Below, piece after piece: positions 24,640 through 35,494 of a stretch of DNA of 64,000 nucleotides. Both the position numbers and the translations under genes were made by a program. The notes beneath the pieces are model-generated. The model saw only the letters and a list, made by a program, of their open reading frames with translations, was not told the origin of the DNA and searched no databases. Position 1 is the stretch's first letter; every line of letters begins with the position of its first letter. Origin of the DNA: Scalesia atractyloides (taxonomy: Eukaryota > Streptophyta > Magnoliopsida > Asterales > Asteraceae); assembly GCA_947069175.1 (NCBI GenBank), contig CAMTDV010000017.1, positions 34,729,126 through 34,793,125 on the forward strand. The letters run 5' to 3'.

Positions 24640-25310
24640 GTATCCTTCTTAAAGAGTAGAAAGTCTACCTTCGCTTGGAAGCATGAAGCTGCACTCAAAA
24701 CCCTAAAGGATTACTTATCCTCTGCACCAGCCCTGATGAAATCAGAAGATGGAGAACCATTATCCATATGTTTAGCTGCTTCAGATAAAGTGGTAAGTGA
24801 GGTCCTGGTTAAGGATCATGAAGGCCAACAATATCAGGTATACTATGTAAGTAAAAGTTTACTTGATGCCGAGGCCAGGTATTCTCATTTAGAGAAGCTT
24901 ATTCTTGCTTTAATCATGGCTTCTACTAAACTTAGACATTATTTTGAAACTCATACTATTGTTGTTAAGACTAACTTTCCTATTAAGAATGTCCTCAGGA
25001 AGCCTGAGATGTCTGGCAGGTTGGCAAAATGGGCAGTCAAGCTTAGTGCATATGACATTAAGTATGAACCAAGAACTGCCATTAAGTCCCAAGCTTTAGC
25101 TGACTTTGTGGCTAATTTTAGTAGTGATCTACAAAGAGAAGCTGAATTGGAGGTACAATAACTTGAGGATACCAAGGATCCTTGGACACTCTTCACAGAT
25201 GGAGCTTCAAATATTAAGGGAACTGGACTAGGCTTACTACTAAAATCGCCACAAGGGGGAAATTATACCCCAATCCATTGCATCTGAATTCCAAACTACC
25301 AATAATGGAT
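24640..25310 (+). pseudogene. RNase H and start of second RNase H; reverse transcriptase absent
   Basis: The frame passes from STFAWKHE, which normally precedes the reverse transcriptase, straight to ALKTLKDYLSSAP at about 24,692-24,730, which normally follows it. The fingers and palm with the catalytic DD pair are therefore gone. RNase H motifs follow (YYVSKSLLDAEARYSHLEK, LRHYFETH, WAVKLSAYDIKYEPR; 24,736-25,161). After one stop, DPWTLFTDGASNIKGTGLG (about 25,167-25,225) marks a second, archaeal-type RNase H as in Tat elements. The direct joint at 24,692 is the most telling feature. Confidence 0.78.
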
Positions 25311-25469
25311 CATGTATCTTTAAGTGTATTTAGCTAAGCAAAGGATCAGGTATCTTCAAATGTATGTAGATTCATTATTAATTGCTAATTATTATAATGG
25401 TTCACATACTGTCAAAGGAGAAAAGCTAATCAAATATTTAGAGATAGTCAGGAAACTGGCAGATTCTTT

Positions 25470-25566
25470 TGGGCTTGTCCCAGTCTATTTGGGCTTGTCC
25501 CTAGTTTATTTGGGCTTGTCCCCAGTCTATTTGGGCTTGTCCCCATTGTATTGAGCTTGTCCCCAG
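25470..25566. repeat. minisatellite TTGGGCTTGTCCCCAGTCTAT, first site
   Basis: About four tandem copies of a 22-bp unit lie inside the coding part of the second RNase H: the frame before ends in RKLADSF and the frame after resumes with SLTQVPKEENAEADALANL. The same unit forms a longer array near the 3' end of the element. Confidence 0.85.
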
Positions 25567-26602
25567 TCTTTTGCTTTTTTCAGTTTGACACAGGTCCCTA
25601 AAGAAGAGAATGCAGAAGCAGACGCTTTAGCTAACCTTGGATCATCCCTAAAGATGCTAGAGGATGTCAAGATACCTATCATCCATGTTTTGTCTCCTGC
25701 AATTGACGAAAATGAAGCAGCGGAGATCGTGGAGGACACTGCAATTTTACCTATTAATGATGTGCAGTCAAATTCAGGATCCTGCATCCTTCCAATTTTA
25801 TATCCTTAAAGGGGAAATTCCCACAGGGGAAAAACCTAAAGCCTTCAAGATTAAGGTATCCCAATTCACCATATTAAATAACATGTTATATAAGATATCT
25901 CTTGCAGGTCCCTATCTACGATGCATTGAGGATCCTGGGATCTAAGAAGTCTTGAAGGAGAAAAATGAAGGAGACTGTGGAAATCACACCGGGGGCAGAG
26001 CACTATTTTCAAGGATCCTCAGAACAAGATATTACTGGCCTACAATGAAGAAGAATGCTATGGAATCCACAAGAAGATGTGATGCTTGTCAAAGGCACAG
26101 TAACATTCTACATTAGCAAGTGGAGCCTCTACATCCTATATCCTCCTCTTGGCCATTCATGAGATGGGGAGTGGATGCTAGCCATGACAGACTATTTCTC
26201 TAAATGGATAGAAGCAGAAGCTTTTACTCAAGTCTGAGAAAAGGAAGCTATATCCTTCATTAACCGAAACATTATTACTAGATTTGGAATTCCTTCTGAA
26301 ATTTTTTGTGATAATGGATCCCAATTTATTGGGAGTAGAACTGCTAACTTTTGTGACAGGTGGCCAGTTATCAACAAAGAGTGGCTGAAGCATATAACAA
26401 GAATGTTAGGATCAGAAGATTTCAAGTTGGTAATTTTGTGCCAAGGAAAGCATTCCGGAATACCACGAATCCTGTTGATGGCAAGTTGGCACCAAAGTGG
26501 GAAGGTCCCTATCTCATTGAAGCTGAAGCTGGAAAGGGGGCATATCGTTTGCTAACCATGGATGGTGATCTCCTACCAAGAGCGTGGATGCTGTTCATTT
26601 AA
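25567..26602 (+). pseudogene. end of second RNase H and integrase remnant of the Tat-type element
   Basis: After the minisatellite the frame gives QVPKEENAEADALANLGS (RNase H end). Integrase pieces follow: zinc-binding-like CGNHTGG and CDACQRHSN (25,975-26,105), a PFMRWGVDA segment joined too early to MTDYFSKWIEAEAF (about 26,150-26,220), and CDNGSQFIG (about 26,308-26,336). The frame then jumps to QQRVAEAYNKNVRIRRFQVG, so the segment with the catalytic glutamate is missing. The tail GKLAPKWEGPYLIEAEAGKGAYRL closes at 26,600. At least two internal deletions and several stops make it inactive. Confidence 0.75.
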
Positions 26603-26849
26603 AGAAGTACTTTATGTAACAAGGATCAAGGATCCTTAGAGATTCTGATATCTAGTCCGGATCGAAGAATCCTGAAAAGATATATGATCCTTCCTTCGGT
26701 AACATTTTGCTAATTCTTTCATATCATACTTATTATTCATCATGAGAAAAGGGTGTTAGATTTTTAACATCCAATTTTATCAAGTTTTAAGTTTTGCAGA
26801 ATTTTCACAAAGATTCAAGTGGTTGGCCAACCCTCCAAAGTTTTTGGGT

Positions 26850-27412
26850 TTATCCCCAGTTTTTGGGCTTGTCCCCAGCTTAAGGTATCCAATACCTTCT
26901 ACGGTTTAAAGGTTTTCACCTTTCACACGAATTGGGTTTTGACACCCCGCCAGTAGCGCACGCTATCCAAGTATAGTTCGAGGCAATGGGACCAGTATCC
27001 GCTTTAGGGGCTGACAATTTCATTGTTGTTGGCTATATGTAGGATCTTAAGTATAATGGTAGACGTACCATACATCCGCTCCTAAGGTTTCTAACGTTTT
27101 CACGTTAGCTAAGGTTTTGGCATTTTCATGTCACTTACGATGGGCTAGTCGCCAGTTTGGGCCATACGCCAGTATCCTAAGGTTTCTAACGTTTTCACGT
27201 TAGCTTAAGCTTTGGGCTTGTCCCCAGTTTGTTGGGCTCGTCCCCAGTTTATTGGGCTTCTCCCCAGTTATCATTGGCTTGTTCCCAGTTTGTTGGGCTT
27301 ATCCCCAGTTTATTTGGGCTTGTCCCCAGTTTGTTGGGCTTGTCCCCAGTTGTTTGGGCTTGTCCCCAGTTGTTTGGGCTAGTCCCCAGTTTGTTTGGCT
27401 TAGTCCCAAGTT
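26850..27412. repeat. minisatellite TTGGGCTTGTCCCCAGTTTGT, second site
   Basis: Two copies at 26,850-26,880 and about ten tandem copies at 27,207-27,412, period 22-23 bp, in the untranslated region before the 3' LTR. Same unit as at 25,470. Confidence 0.88.
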
Positions 27413-28138
27413 GATTTCAACAGGTTTTGGAGCCTCGAAGATTCACAAGTTGATTCAAAAAGGATCCTGGATCCTTAAAGTTTATCCAACGGTGGCTTAT
27501 TTGTTTGTACAAAGGTAGTTCCTAAGGATTCAAAATCCTAACTTAGATTTTCTGGTATGCTTTATTCTCATACTTGTTTATCTTATTGACTTCACCCTGA
27601 ACCTTGCAATTAAGGTTATATGACTTATTTACTTGTATCTGATCAGATTTTGTCTATGATTATTTAATACCAGAATTGGCAAATGTTTAACAACATGAAT
27701 TTTTCTAAATTCTTATAATGTCAAACTTATGATTTTTCATATACAATCTATTGGAATGTGGAAACACAAGAATATCAAGTAAACTTTACCAAACAAATGA
27801 ACAACACCAGGTATAGTTAAAAGATTATATTTTAAACCCCGTAAGGTTACTAAAATGCTCAACCCCGGCTTCTACTAGCTCTGTGGCCGGTCCACTCGGG
27901 TTGATAGAGGGTGTTACAAATTATTTTAAGTGCAGGAAGGTTAAGAACGAATGGTCAAAAAGGCTTTATCCTCCACAAATAGAAGGATTTTCTGATCCTT
28001 AAAGAAAAGGGAGTTATCTTTAACCCTATATTGCGCAATGATGATTGTAGCAGGTCTTAGCAGTGGCGTCAGGCAGTGTAACGGCTAGTCCGCATCCAAT
28101 GGAAATATGACAGACTTGATTCACATCTTATCTGCCAT

Positions 28139-28151
28139 ATTTGGGGGCAAT
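28139..28151 (+). other. polypurine tract of the Tat-type element
   Basis: ATTTGGGGGCAAT directly precedes the 3' LTR. Confidence 0.7.
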
Positions 28152-28813
28152 TGTTAGGGCATAGATTTTATAACTATGGATCCTATATCCTGAAGCGTTG
28201 CATGGATCACATATCCTTAGCGGACGGTGCAGGGACTCGGAGGATCAAGGATCCTTAACGTTACTTATGATTTCTAACAATTATCCATGTTTTTAATGCT
28301 TATACGCAGGTAATGGACGACGTGGACTTAGTCTTTGCTAGAATTTCGTCGAATATGCTTCATGGAGCACGTGCTTGATGAAGAATATCCGTTATGGAGA
28401 ACATGGGAGGACTTGCACATTTTTCGGATAGTTAGTTACATGATATTTTATGAAATATATATGGGGATAATGAGCTCATTAGGGACAATCAATCAGCCAC
28501 TTGTACACCTGCAACTCTCAAAATTTCTCTCCTAAACACACTAGCAAACACTTGTATTGAGCTTCATTATCATCCGAAGTTATATTAATCTTAACATTAT
28601 TGTTCAATATAGTTGGTGATCGGTAGTTTCCATCACCCGAGGTTTTTATGCCGGAGATCTTCATCGATCAAGGGCTTTTTTCTCGTATAAATCTTTGTGT
28701 TCATCGTCGTTTATATTTCATCTTCGTTCACATCATTGTTCAACACACAAGCACTCAACCTCACAAAATCAGATTTGGTTACATTATCCTCATTGTGAGT
28801 TTTGACCAAAACA
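28152..28813 (+). mobile_element. 3' LTR of the Tat-type element
   Basis: Starts TGTTAGGG, ends GACCAAAACA, followed by the target duplication TTAAT. Confidence 0.92.
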
Positions 28814-28818
28814 TTAAT

Positions 28819-30520
28819 CTTTGTGATTACACCCTCTAATCATCATGTATAGTAGGCGAAATGACGAGTCAAACGTGTTTTAAATAAAAATAAAAAATGC
28901 ATAAAATGCATTTTACTAAGGATGAGTTTTTAAGTATTAAAACCAAAAGTTTTGACACTAAATCAATTTTGTTAACATTATAAAACATGTTTTGATATGT
29001 CTAGCTCGTCATTTCTAGTTTAGCATTTAATTCTTAGTTGAAAGTCGAACGGTATGACTTCTGCTTTGACTAAATCTGACCTGTTTGGTCGACCTTAGGA
29101 CTCGACCAAAACCAATAATATGACCATAGTAATATAGGGAATAAACCTCTGAGGTTATACCTTATGGTCATATCTTTTGGTGAGTTAAATGACAAGTCAA
29201 CTATGCATACTTTTAAAATGTCAAAAATACCCTTTTGCGTAAAATGGTTTTAAACTAGTATGATCAACATTTTTAACATTTAAACTGATCATAAAACATT
29301 ATTAACACATGTTTTGACATATCGGACTCGTTATAGGACTCATTCGACTATCCGGACCCATATTTACGCATACGACCCGTTAAAGTGGTGTAAACCATTT
29401 GAACAAGTCGTAACGAGTCAAAACACCTCTAGCCACTTTCCAATCAAAATGTAAGGTTTAATAAATCATATTACACAAGATACTTTGCTCGTTTGATTTT
29501 AAACGACATTCTATTTGTTCTTCCGTTTAAGCCACAATGTACACTAATCTTATAACAATCCGACATAATTAGGAAACACTCGAGTTTCGCATACACGATT
29601 GAGCAAGACATCTAAGCAACCTGTGAGTAGTACATAGTCCCAACTTTTCAATTTTCAAATTGTTTTGGGGTTTTTTATATGTAGCTATTATTTTTCAAGT
29701 TTACAAAACATATTACATTTGGTTTAAATATACATAGTACATTGTCCAATGTATTAAACATAATGGGATGTGAACATGATAATGATACATTCATTAACTT
29801 TGGCCAAGCCGATCAGTAGTAAGTTATAGCGCTATAGGATTGACACCTCATTCCCGCTTTCTAGGTTTGTTTGGAAATTACCTTTGGGAATGACAGAAAC
29901 TGAGAAACCCAATTGATAATCCCTTTTAGGGATTATTCGACAGTCAACAAAGGCTTGGGTATAATCACCAACAACCACACTCGTTTATACAAAATGACAT
30001 ATTTTTACAAAACAAGACATTTGGTTTATACAAGACATTTGGTTGGTTTATACAAAGTCACAGATGGTTTTTAATCAAACCATACAATGTTTTCTTTTAA
30101 ATTGATTGATTACTCATACGGTTTTACAAAAGAAATACTTTTTGTTAAAGCTTCATGGCTACAGTGATTTATTTAAAATATCAACTCTTGTAGTTGGATA
30201 AACATATTTCAATATTCAAAGCCGTGCGTCTTGATCACAAAACCTATGTTACTCACCAACATTCATAGTTGACCGTTATTTTCACATATGTTTCAGGTAA
30301 AAATGTTTGATGCTTATTCAAGTGTGTTACACGTAGGATTCAGACTCGGGCCTTAGTTTGCTTAAAATAAATTTGTTTTGTTTTGTTTCGAATCCCAAAA
30401 GACAATGTAATTCTAACTAACCAATGAAACGAAACTTTAAGTACCATGTGTTTAAACAATTTGTAACGTGACCACCGACGTTTCCGCTGCGGGTTGTTTT
30501 TACGCGGTTGGGTTGTTACA
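28819..30520 (+). mobile_element. gypsy-type LTR remnant, right part
   Basis: It continues the LTR that the Tat-type element interrupted. Blocks match LTR4 in reverse orientation ('cctctgaggttataccttatggtcata' zone at 29,140-29,170, 'gtgagtagtacatag' at 29,620). It ends CCGCTGCGGG...GTTGTTACA, close to the end of the chromovirus LTR at 45,679. No primer site follows, so it is a 3' or solo LTR. Confidence 0.6.
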
Positions 30521-31749
30521 ATACTAAATTCTGAATAATCTACAAAATATATAAGGTATCATGAAGCCCATTTATAAAATAATTTATTACGGCTCTTATT
30601 GTCTTAACATTAAATTTTGCCACTAACTATCATCTTAAGTATTTGTTGATTTCTGGTAAGAAAACACATAGAAGGAGAGTCAACCCATCATGTGTTAATT
30701 GAAATATTATCATTAGTAGACATAAAATCATAAATATCTGACTACTTATCTTAGCCAACTATTCCATTTAATTATGGAGTCTCGATGCTCATGCCTAGTC
30801 TAATGGCATAAATTTGCAGCGAGACTTTCCTTTGAAGAAATTTATAGCTGGAAGTAGTACTTGCATACTCTCTCTGGACCTTACAAGGATCCTCTTTTTA
30901 GGTTTAGTGGCAGTGAGATGAACAACATCTAATTTTCTGGATTCATGCATATCTTTTCTTGTACATATGTTGCTAATCAACACACTCATTTTCCTTTGGT
31001 ACTTATGGTGGTATAGTTGATTCTTAAAGCAATTTATCGTATTAGTGGAAAGTTATTATGTAATGCACCAGAAAAGTGTACTGATTTTCATGTGTAAACT
31101 CTTAAATTACGGGTCATGGTATTGTACATCATGATGTATTCACCGATGCCAGTAAACTTTATGGTTAGAATCTAAAGTAAATACATGCGTCTTAGGAGTT
31201 ATTTTATTCTTCCAAAGAAAACAGATTAGTCGTAGGAAATTTAGAATCTGGAATAGCTCATGATAGCAATAATTAAATGACTTCATGATTATCATAAGAG
31301 ATATAATAGTTGACTTATCTCAATATTCATGCTCTAGTTTTCTTCTATAATACTTTAATCAAAAAAGAACAGTAGGATTATCATGTCTTAAAAGAAAATC
31401 AACAATCTAATAAGAGTAAATTTTGTGAAAACTCTTTAGTAAGCAAAACATCTTAGGTTTTCGAAATGAGAATGGATGAAATAGATGACATACAAACTTA
31501 AAGAAGAATCTTGAAGTAATTTACATTATGGGGTAATCAAATAAGGTAGACAAAAATTGTTCTATTGAAGATATAGTCTACTAACATTGTTGAACCTACA
31601 AAAGAACAAATGATATCCAAAAGCCAAAGCATGATCCACTAATCAAGAAATAAGCAAAAGACTGAACCAGCCTCTCTCCAAAGATAGTGAATCTTGAACA
31701 CCTAATTAGAACATCTATTCAAGAACAAAACAAACATATGTTCAAGGCT
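30521..31749. other. AT-rich intergenic DNA, nothing recognised
   Basis: Short open frames only, none resembling a known protein; no terminal repeats found. Confidence 0.5.
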
Positions 31750-32293
31750 TAGAACCGATGTTCAAGAAGAAACAACATCTGTTGAAAGCTAAAGACTGTT
31801 GAAGATAAAGCACCAATGAAGTCAAAGGTCTGATCAAGAAGACCGAACATCTGTATAGCCAAACAAATGTTTGGATAACTGCAACAGATGATAGCTTAGA
31901 CAGTGGTTTTCCAATGTTACAGTATTTATCTTGTAACAGTGTTTAGACTAGTTTAAACAGATGATAAGATTTGCACAAATGTTTGTAACATCTGTAGAAT
32001 CTTTTCTGTTGGGATTGTTAGATGTCACTATCGGGGTGATGCCAGTCAATCACTGAACAGAGCTTTCGTACTTAGTATAAATAAGTGATTATCACACACA
32101 TCACATTTTCTCATGTACAAACTGTTTTGTTTACGTGATCAACTGAGGGGGAGTCTGTAGAGTCAATTGAGTTGTAAAACATTTGAATCCTTTGAGATTA
32201 ACGAAAAACAATCATTGATGATGACTACCTCTTAGTGAATTTTATTGTGATAATCAATATTTGTTTGTAAATATCAAACTCAGTTCTAACAAA
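31750..32293 (+). mobile_element. SIRE-like copia LTR remnant
   Basis: The stretch has repeated and inverted 'acatctgt/acagatg' words, a TATA box (TATAAATA, 32,078-32,085), a GAGGGGGAGTCTG tract and a plausible end at TTCTAACA (about 32,293). This recalls LTRs of SIRE/Maximus copia elements. No primer site or coding region follows, and the left border is not defined. Confidence 0.4.
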
Positions 32294-32320
32294 CACCAAA
32301 ATAACATACTTACTTAAGGT

Positions 32321-32775
32321 TCTACCTGAATTTCGGCTTTGCTTTGGCTTTGCCCAAAATTCAGGCATTATGAACATACACAAATAACAGATTGTCTTGA
32401 TGCTCTACATAAATTTGACTTCGCTTTAGCTTTGACCAAAATTTATGTATTTTAAATATACATAATAGACTGATTTATTGGTCTACATGAACTTTGGCTT
32501 TGCTTTGCTTTGGCTTTGACCAAAATTCATGTATTATGAACATTCATAAATAAAACCAACTTGATGTTCTGCCTGAACTTTGGCTTCGCAGTGGCTTTGA
32601 CCAAAATTCAAGGATAATGAGCGATATAAATAATAAATCGGCTTAATGTTCTAAATGAATTTTGGCTTTCCTCTGGATATCATGAACACACATAAATATA
32701 GATTGTTTAATGTTTTACATGAACTTTGACTTTGATTTGGCTTTTATCAAAATTATGTATCATGATGAACGAACA
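32321..32775. repeat. six-unit hairpin repeat, period about 80 bp
   Basis: Units start at 32,321, 32,404, 32,482, 32,568, 32,650 and 32,714. Each has a left arm, a 'ggctttgctttggctttg' middle and a right arm. Arms pair: unit 1 CCTGAATTT with AAATTCAGG, unit 2 ACATAAATTT with AAATTTATGT, unit 3 TACATGAA with TTCATGTA. Unit 5 has lost its right arm. The arm sequences differ between units but stay complementary within units 1-3. Confidence 0.8.
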
Positions 32776-34177
32776 TTAATAATATGGTAAAGCACATAAA
32801 TATAATATAACACCTTTGGGCGAATAATTTATTATGTGTATTATTAAACAATTAGTTGTTGGGTTCATTATCTAACAATACACGTAATCACATAAAGTGA
32901 CACAAATTAAAGTTGGGCCATTCACAAGTTATGGTTATACGAAACCAAATAAAATAAGACTTTCAAAAGTTAAAATAAAAATGTAAAAGGTATACATTTC
33001 ATATAAAATTTATGAGAAAATTTGTGAAGAAAAAGCTAATCCGCATATGAGATAAGAATTGTAGATAATTAATTTATGATGATGCCAGACTTTTCATCAT
33101 TAGATTGGAGTTTGAAACCTCACATTATGATTTGATTTCACGGCTAATATAATAAGATAAAAAAATCACACATGGCATGTGGTAATTTCCAATAACACTT
33201 TAGTATGTGATTGAAAAGAAAGCCAATTTAGTTTTATTTCTTTACTTTCTTAAACAAAATTATCATGCAATGCAATGCATGTGCAATTTCCATTTTAGTC
33301 AATTAACTCATGAACATTTTAATTGAATTTTGTTAATTCGTATACTCAATTAATTTATGAAGTGTAATCCATGGCAACCAAACGTTTCGGTTCATTAACC
33401 GTATGTCATAACGCAGATTGTTCTCTCTTTTTTGTTTGCAGATTAGAAAGAAGCTAACCACAAATCGCAAATCAAAAAAATTGATTGAGCGAAATCAAGA
33501 CAACAAAATGGTCTGTAGGATCGAATTAACATAATCAACATCGCTCTATTATATCTTTAAACATGGGTCAAAATTACAGAACCCTAATCATGTTTATTCA
33601 AGCAATAAAACATGGATATCAAATTAGGGATACTTACTTTTGGGAGTGGTTATCTTTGAAGATGAAGATTAAGCCATGATTCCTGTTATGTTATGGTACC
33701 TTGTGTTGATGGATCACATTAGAGAGAAATGCCTATGGTGTTTTTAAGGAGTTCTTTTTACTCTTTTATCAATGCCAATTATCAATTTATAATGATCATG
33801 AGTGGTGGTAGGTTATGAAAAACTCTATACATTCTCGTATTAAAAGGGACCTAAAGGAAAATCTTAATTGTCCTCTTAAACTATTCGATGTTTACAATTA
33901 CTACCATTAAGTACTTACCGGGGATTAGTTATGTCATATTGGTAACGTTACTCAAATGATCCGTACGACCACATTAACAGGTTATTTCTAACAACAATAA
34001 CTCAATAAGTCATGTGTGTAGGACGCTGTTGATTTTTATGATGATCTATGAACTAAAAGTTAAAATTTTTGCATTCTCATTCAATCTTTTTTGCTTAGGC
34101 CAACCTTTGTTTTCTAGTTGAAAGGACTCATGAACCACATGGCTTGCAGCCTAGCGGTGTCATTGTATCAAAGTGTA
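32776..34177. other. AT-rich intergenic DNA, nothing recognised
   Basis: No convincing frame or repeat border. A splice-acceptor-like 'tttttgtttgcag' at 33,432 has no associated coding sequence. Confidence 0.5.
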
Positions 34178-34185
34178 TTTAAAAG

Positions 34186-35486
34186 AGGTTATTGGATTTA
34201 ATCACCTACAACTATTGACTTTTGGCTGTTGTCACCCCCAACTAACACTTTGACGCCCGACACCTCCAACTTGACATTTTGTTTGTGTTGGCACCACGTT
34301 GTTAACTGAGCACCAACTCAGTTAGATTTTTTACGCTATGTGGCTATTTTTTTATGATGTGGCTGGTTTTTGATGACATGCAGCCGCACTAAGGTGTAAA
34401 ATATTTTTTGATGATGTGACTTGTTTTATATAACATTAAACCCCATGTATGCCCAAATTAACCCAAACCTCCCTTCCGGCTACCAGCCTACCACCGCCCA
34501 CTTCTGCCCAGATTAACCCAACCCTCCCTTCCGTCATCACCCCCATCAGTCACCAATGTTTTCTTCTCCGTCGTCTCGTCTCACCCCAACCTCAAACGTT
34601 TCTTCTCTGGCCGCCACCACAATCATGTGTTTTCAGTCCAACGACAATCATCTCCTCATTTTATTCTCTCAGCTAATCGGTCCATTGCTTTGTTCCATAG
34701 ATTGTAAAATTCAAACAAGTGACAATTCGATATGCATTCAACATTAAATATATAACCCAAATATTAAGTGAACCCAAAACAAATGAAATCCCCATACGAT
34801 TAATGTATACATAATCTTTTGATTTGCGAGTTGAATATTACAAACGATTGAAGGGAGCGATGACACACATCTGATTCGCTTTGCCCGGTGCCTCAGATCC
34901 GCCGGAAAAACATGGATTAGGCCGACAATCACTCTCTCTCCGCTTCTCTAGTGGGAATGGGGATGAAATGCATAGGTAATCAAAGGGAGGGGAACGAGTA
35001 CTGTGGTTGCGACAGCGGTTTTATGGACGGTCCGATGGTGATGATGAAGCCTGGTCCAACTTTAAGAAATAGATCTGCCATTAATAGTGATTTTTTGAAG
35101 CAAACCGAAGTGAAACTCTACGAAATTAGGCCACGTCATGGTGATTGTTTGCCGGAAGTCAGTGGTGGGTGATTGTTCACCGGAGACGAAGAGATGAAGG
35201 GGGTGGGCTGGGGTTACAGGGAAGGGAAGTGAATTAAAAGGTATAATTTATTTTTAATATTAACATTTAGGGTAATTTTGTCAACTCACCTTGCCCACCT
35301 CATAAAAAACAAGCCATGTCATAAAAAAAAAGGGGCTAGGTAAGCAAATAAAACTAACCAAGTTAGCACCTCATTAACGACGGGGGTGACACAACACATA
35401 AAGTGTTAAGTTGGGGTGGCGGGTGTCAAAGTGATAGTTGGGGGTGACAACGGCCAATAGCTTAGGGTGATAAAATCCAATAACCC
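34186..35486. mobile_element. Mutator-like DNA element, 1.3 kb, long terminal inverted repeats
   Basis: Left end AGGTTATTGGATTTAATCACC and right end (reverse) GGGTTATTGGATTTTATCACC start inverted repeats of about 190 bp with moderate divergence. An 8-bp duplication TTTAAAAG flanks it (34,178-34,185 and 35,487-35,494), or 9 bp with one mismatch. Long inverted repeats with an 8-9 bp duplication fit a Mutator-like element. The interior (34,440-35,200) is richer in GC and holds short frames such as 34,951-35,172, possibly captured host DNA. No transposase is present, so it is non-autonomous. Confidence 0.78.
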
Positions 35487-35494
35487 TTTAAAAG

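Larger units (their letters stand above)
21458..28813 (+). mobile_element. Tat-lineage Ty3/gypsy element, complete ends, internally deleted
   Basis: Two LTRs of 664 and 662 bp differ at roughly 20 sites by eye. A 5-bp target duplication TTAAT flanks them (21,453-21,457 and 28,814-28,818), a primer-like site follows the 5' LTR and a polypurine tract precedes the 3' LTR. Gag, protease, RNase H, a second archaeal-type RNase H and integrase remnants occur in order; the two RNase H domains place it in the Tat group (Ogre/Retand relatives). The reverse transcriptase core is missing and there are many stops, so it cannot move on its own. The palindrome AAGGATCCTT and its core GGATCC recur through LTRs and body. 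Confidence 0.88.

Noticed and set aside
24910..25196. Two minus-strand frames over the RNase H region
   Set aside because: They are antisense shadows of the RNase H coding frame.
27229..27518. Two overlapping frames with repeated Gly-Leu-Val-Pro-Ser or Cys-rich peptides
   Set aside because: They translate the 22-bp minisatellite in the untranslated region of the Tat-type element.
34449..34676. Proline-rich frame inside the Mutator-like element as a gene
   Set aside because: Several phases are open in this pyrimidine-rich DNA and none shows a recognisable domain.
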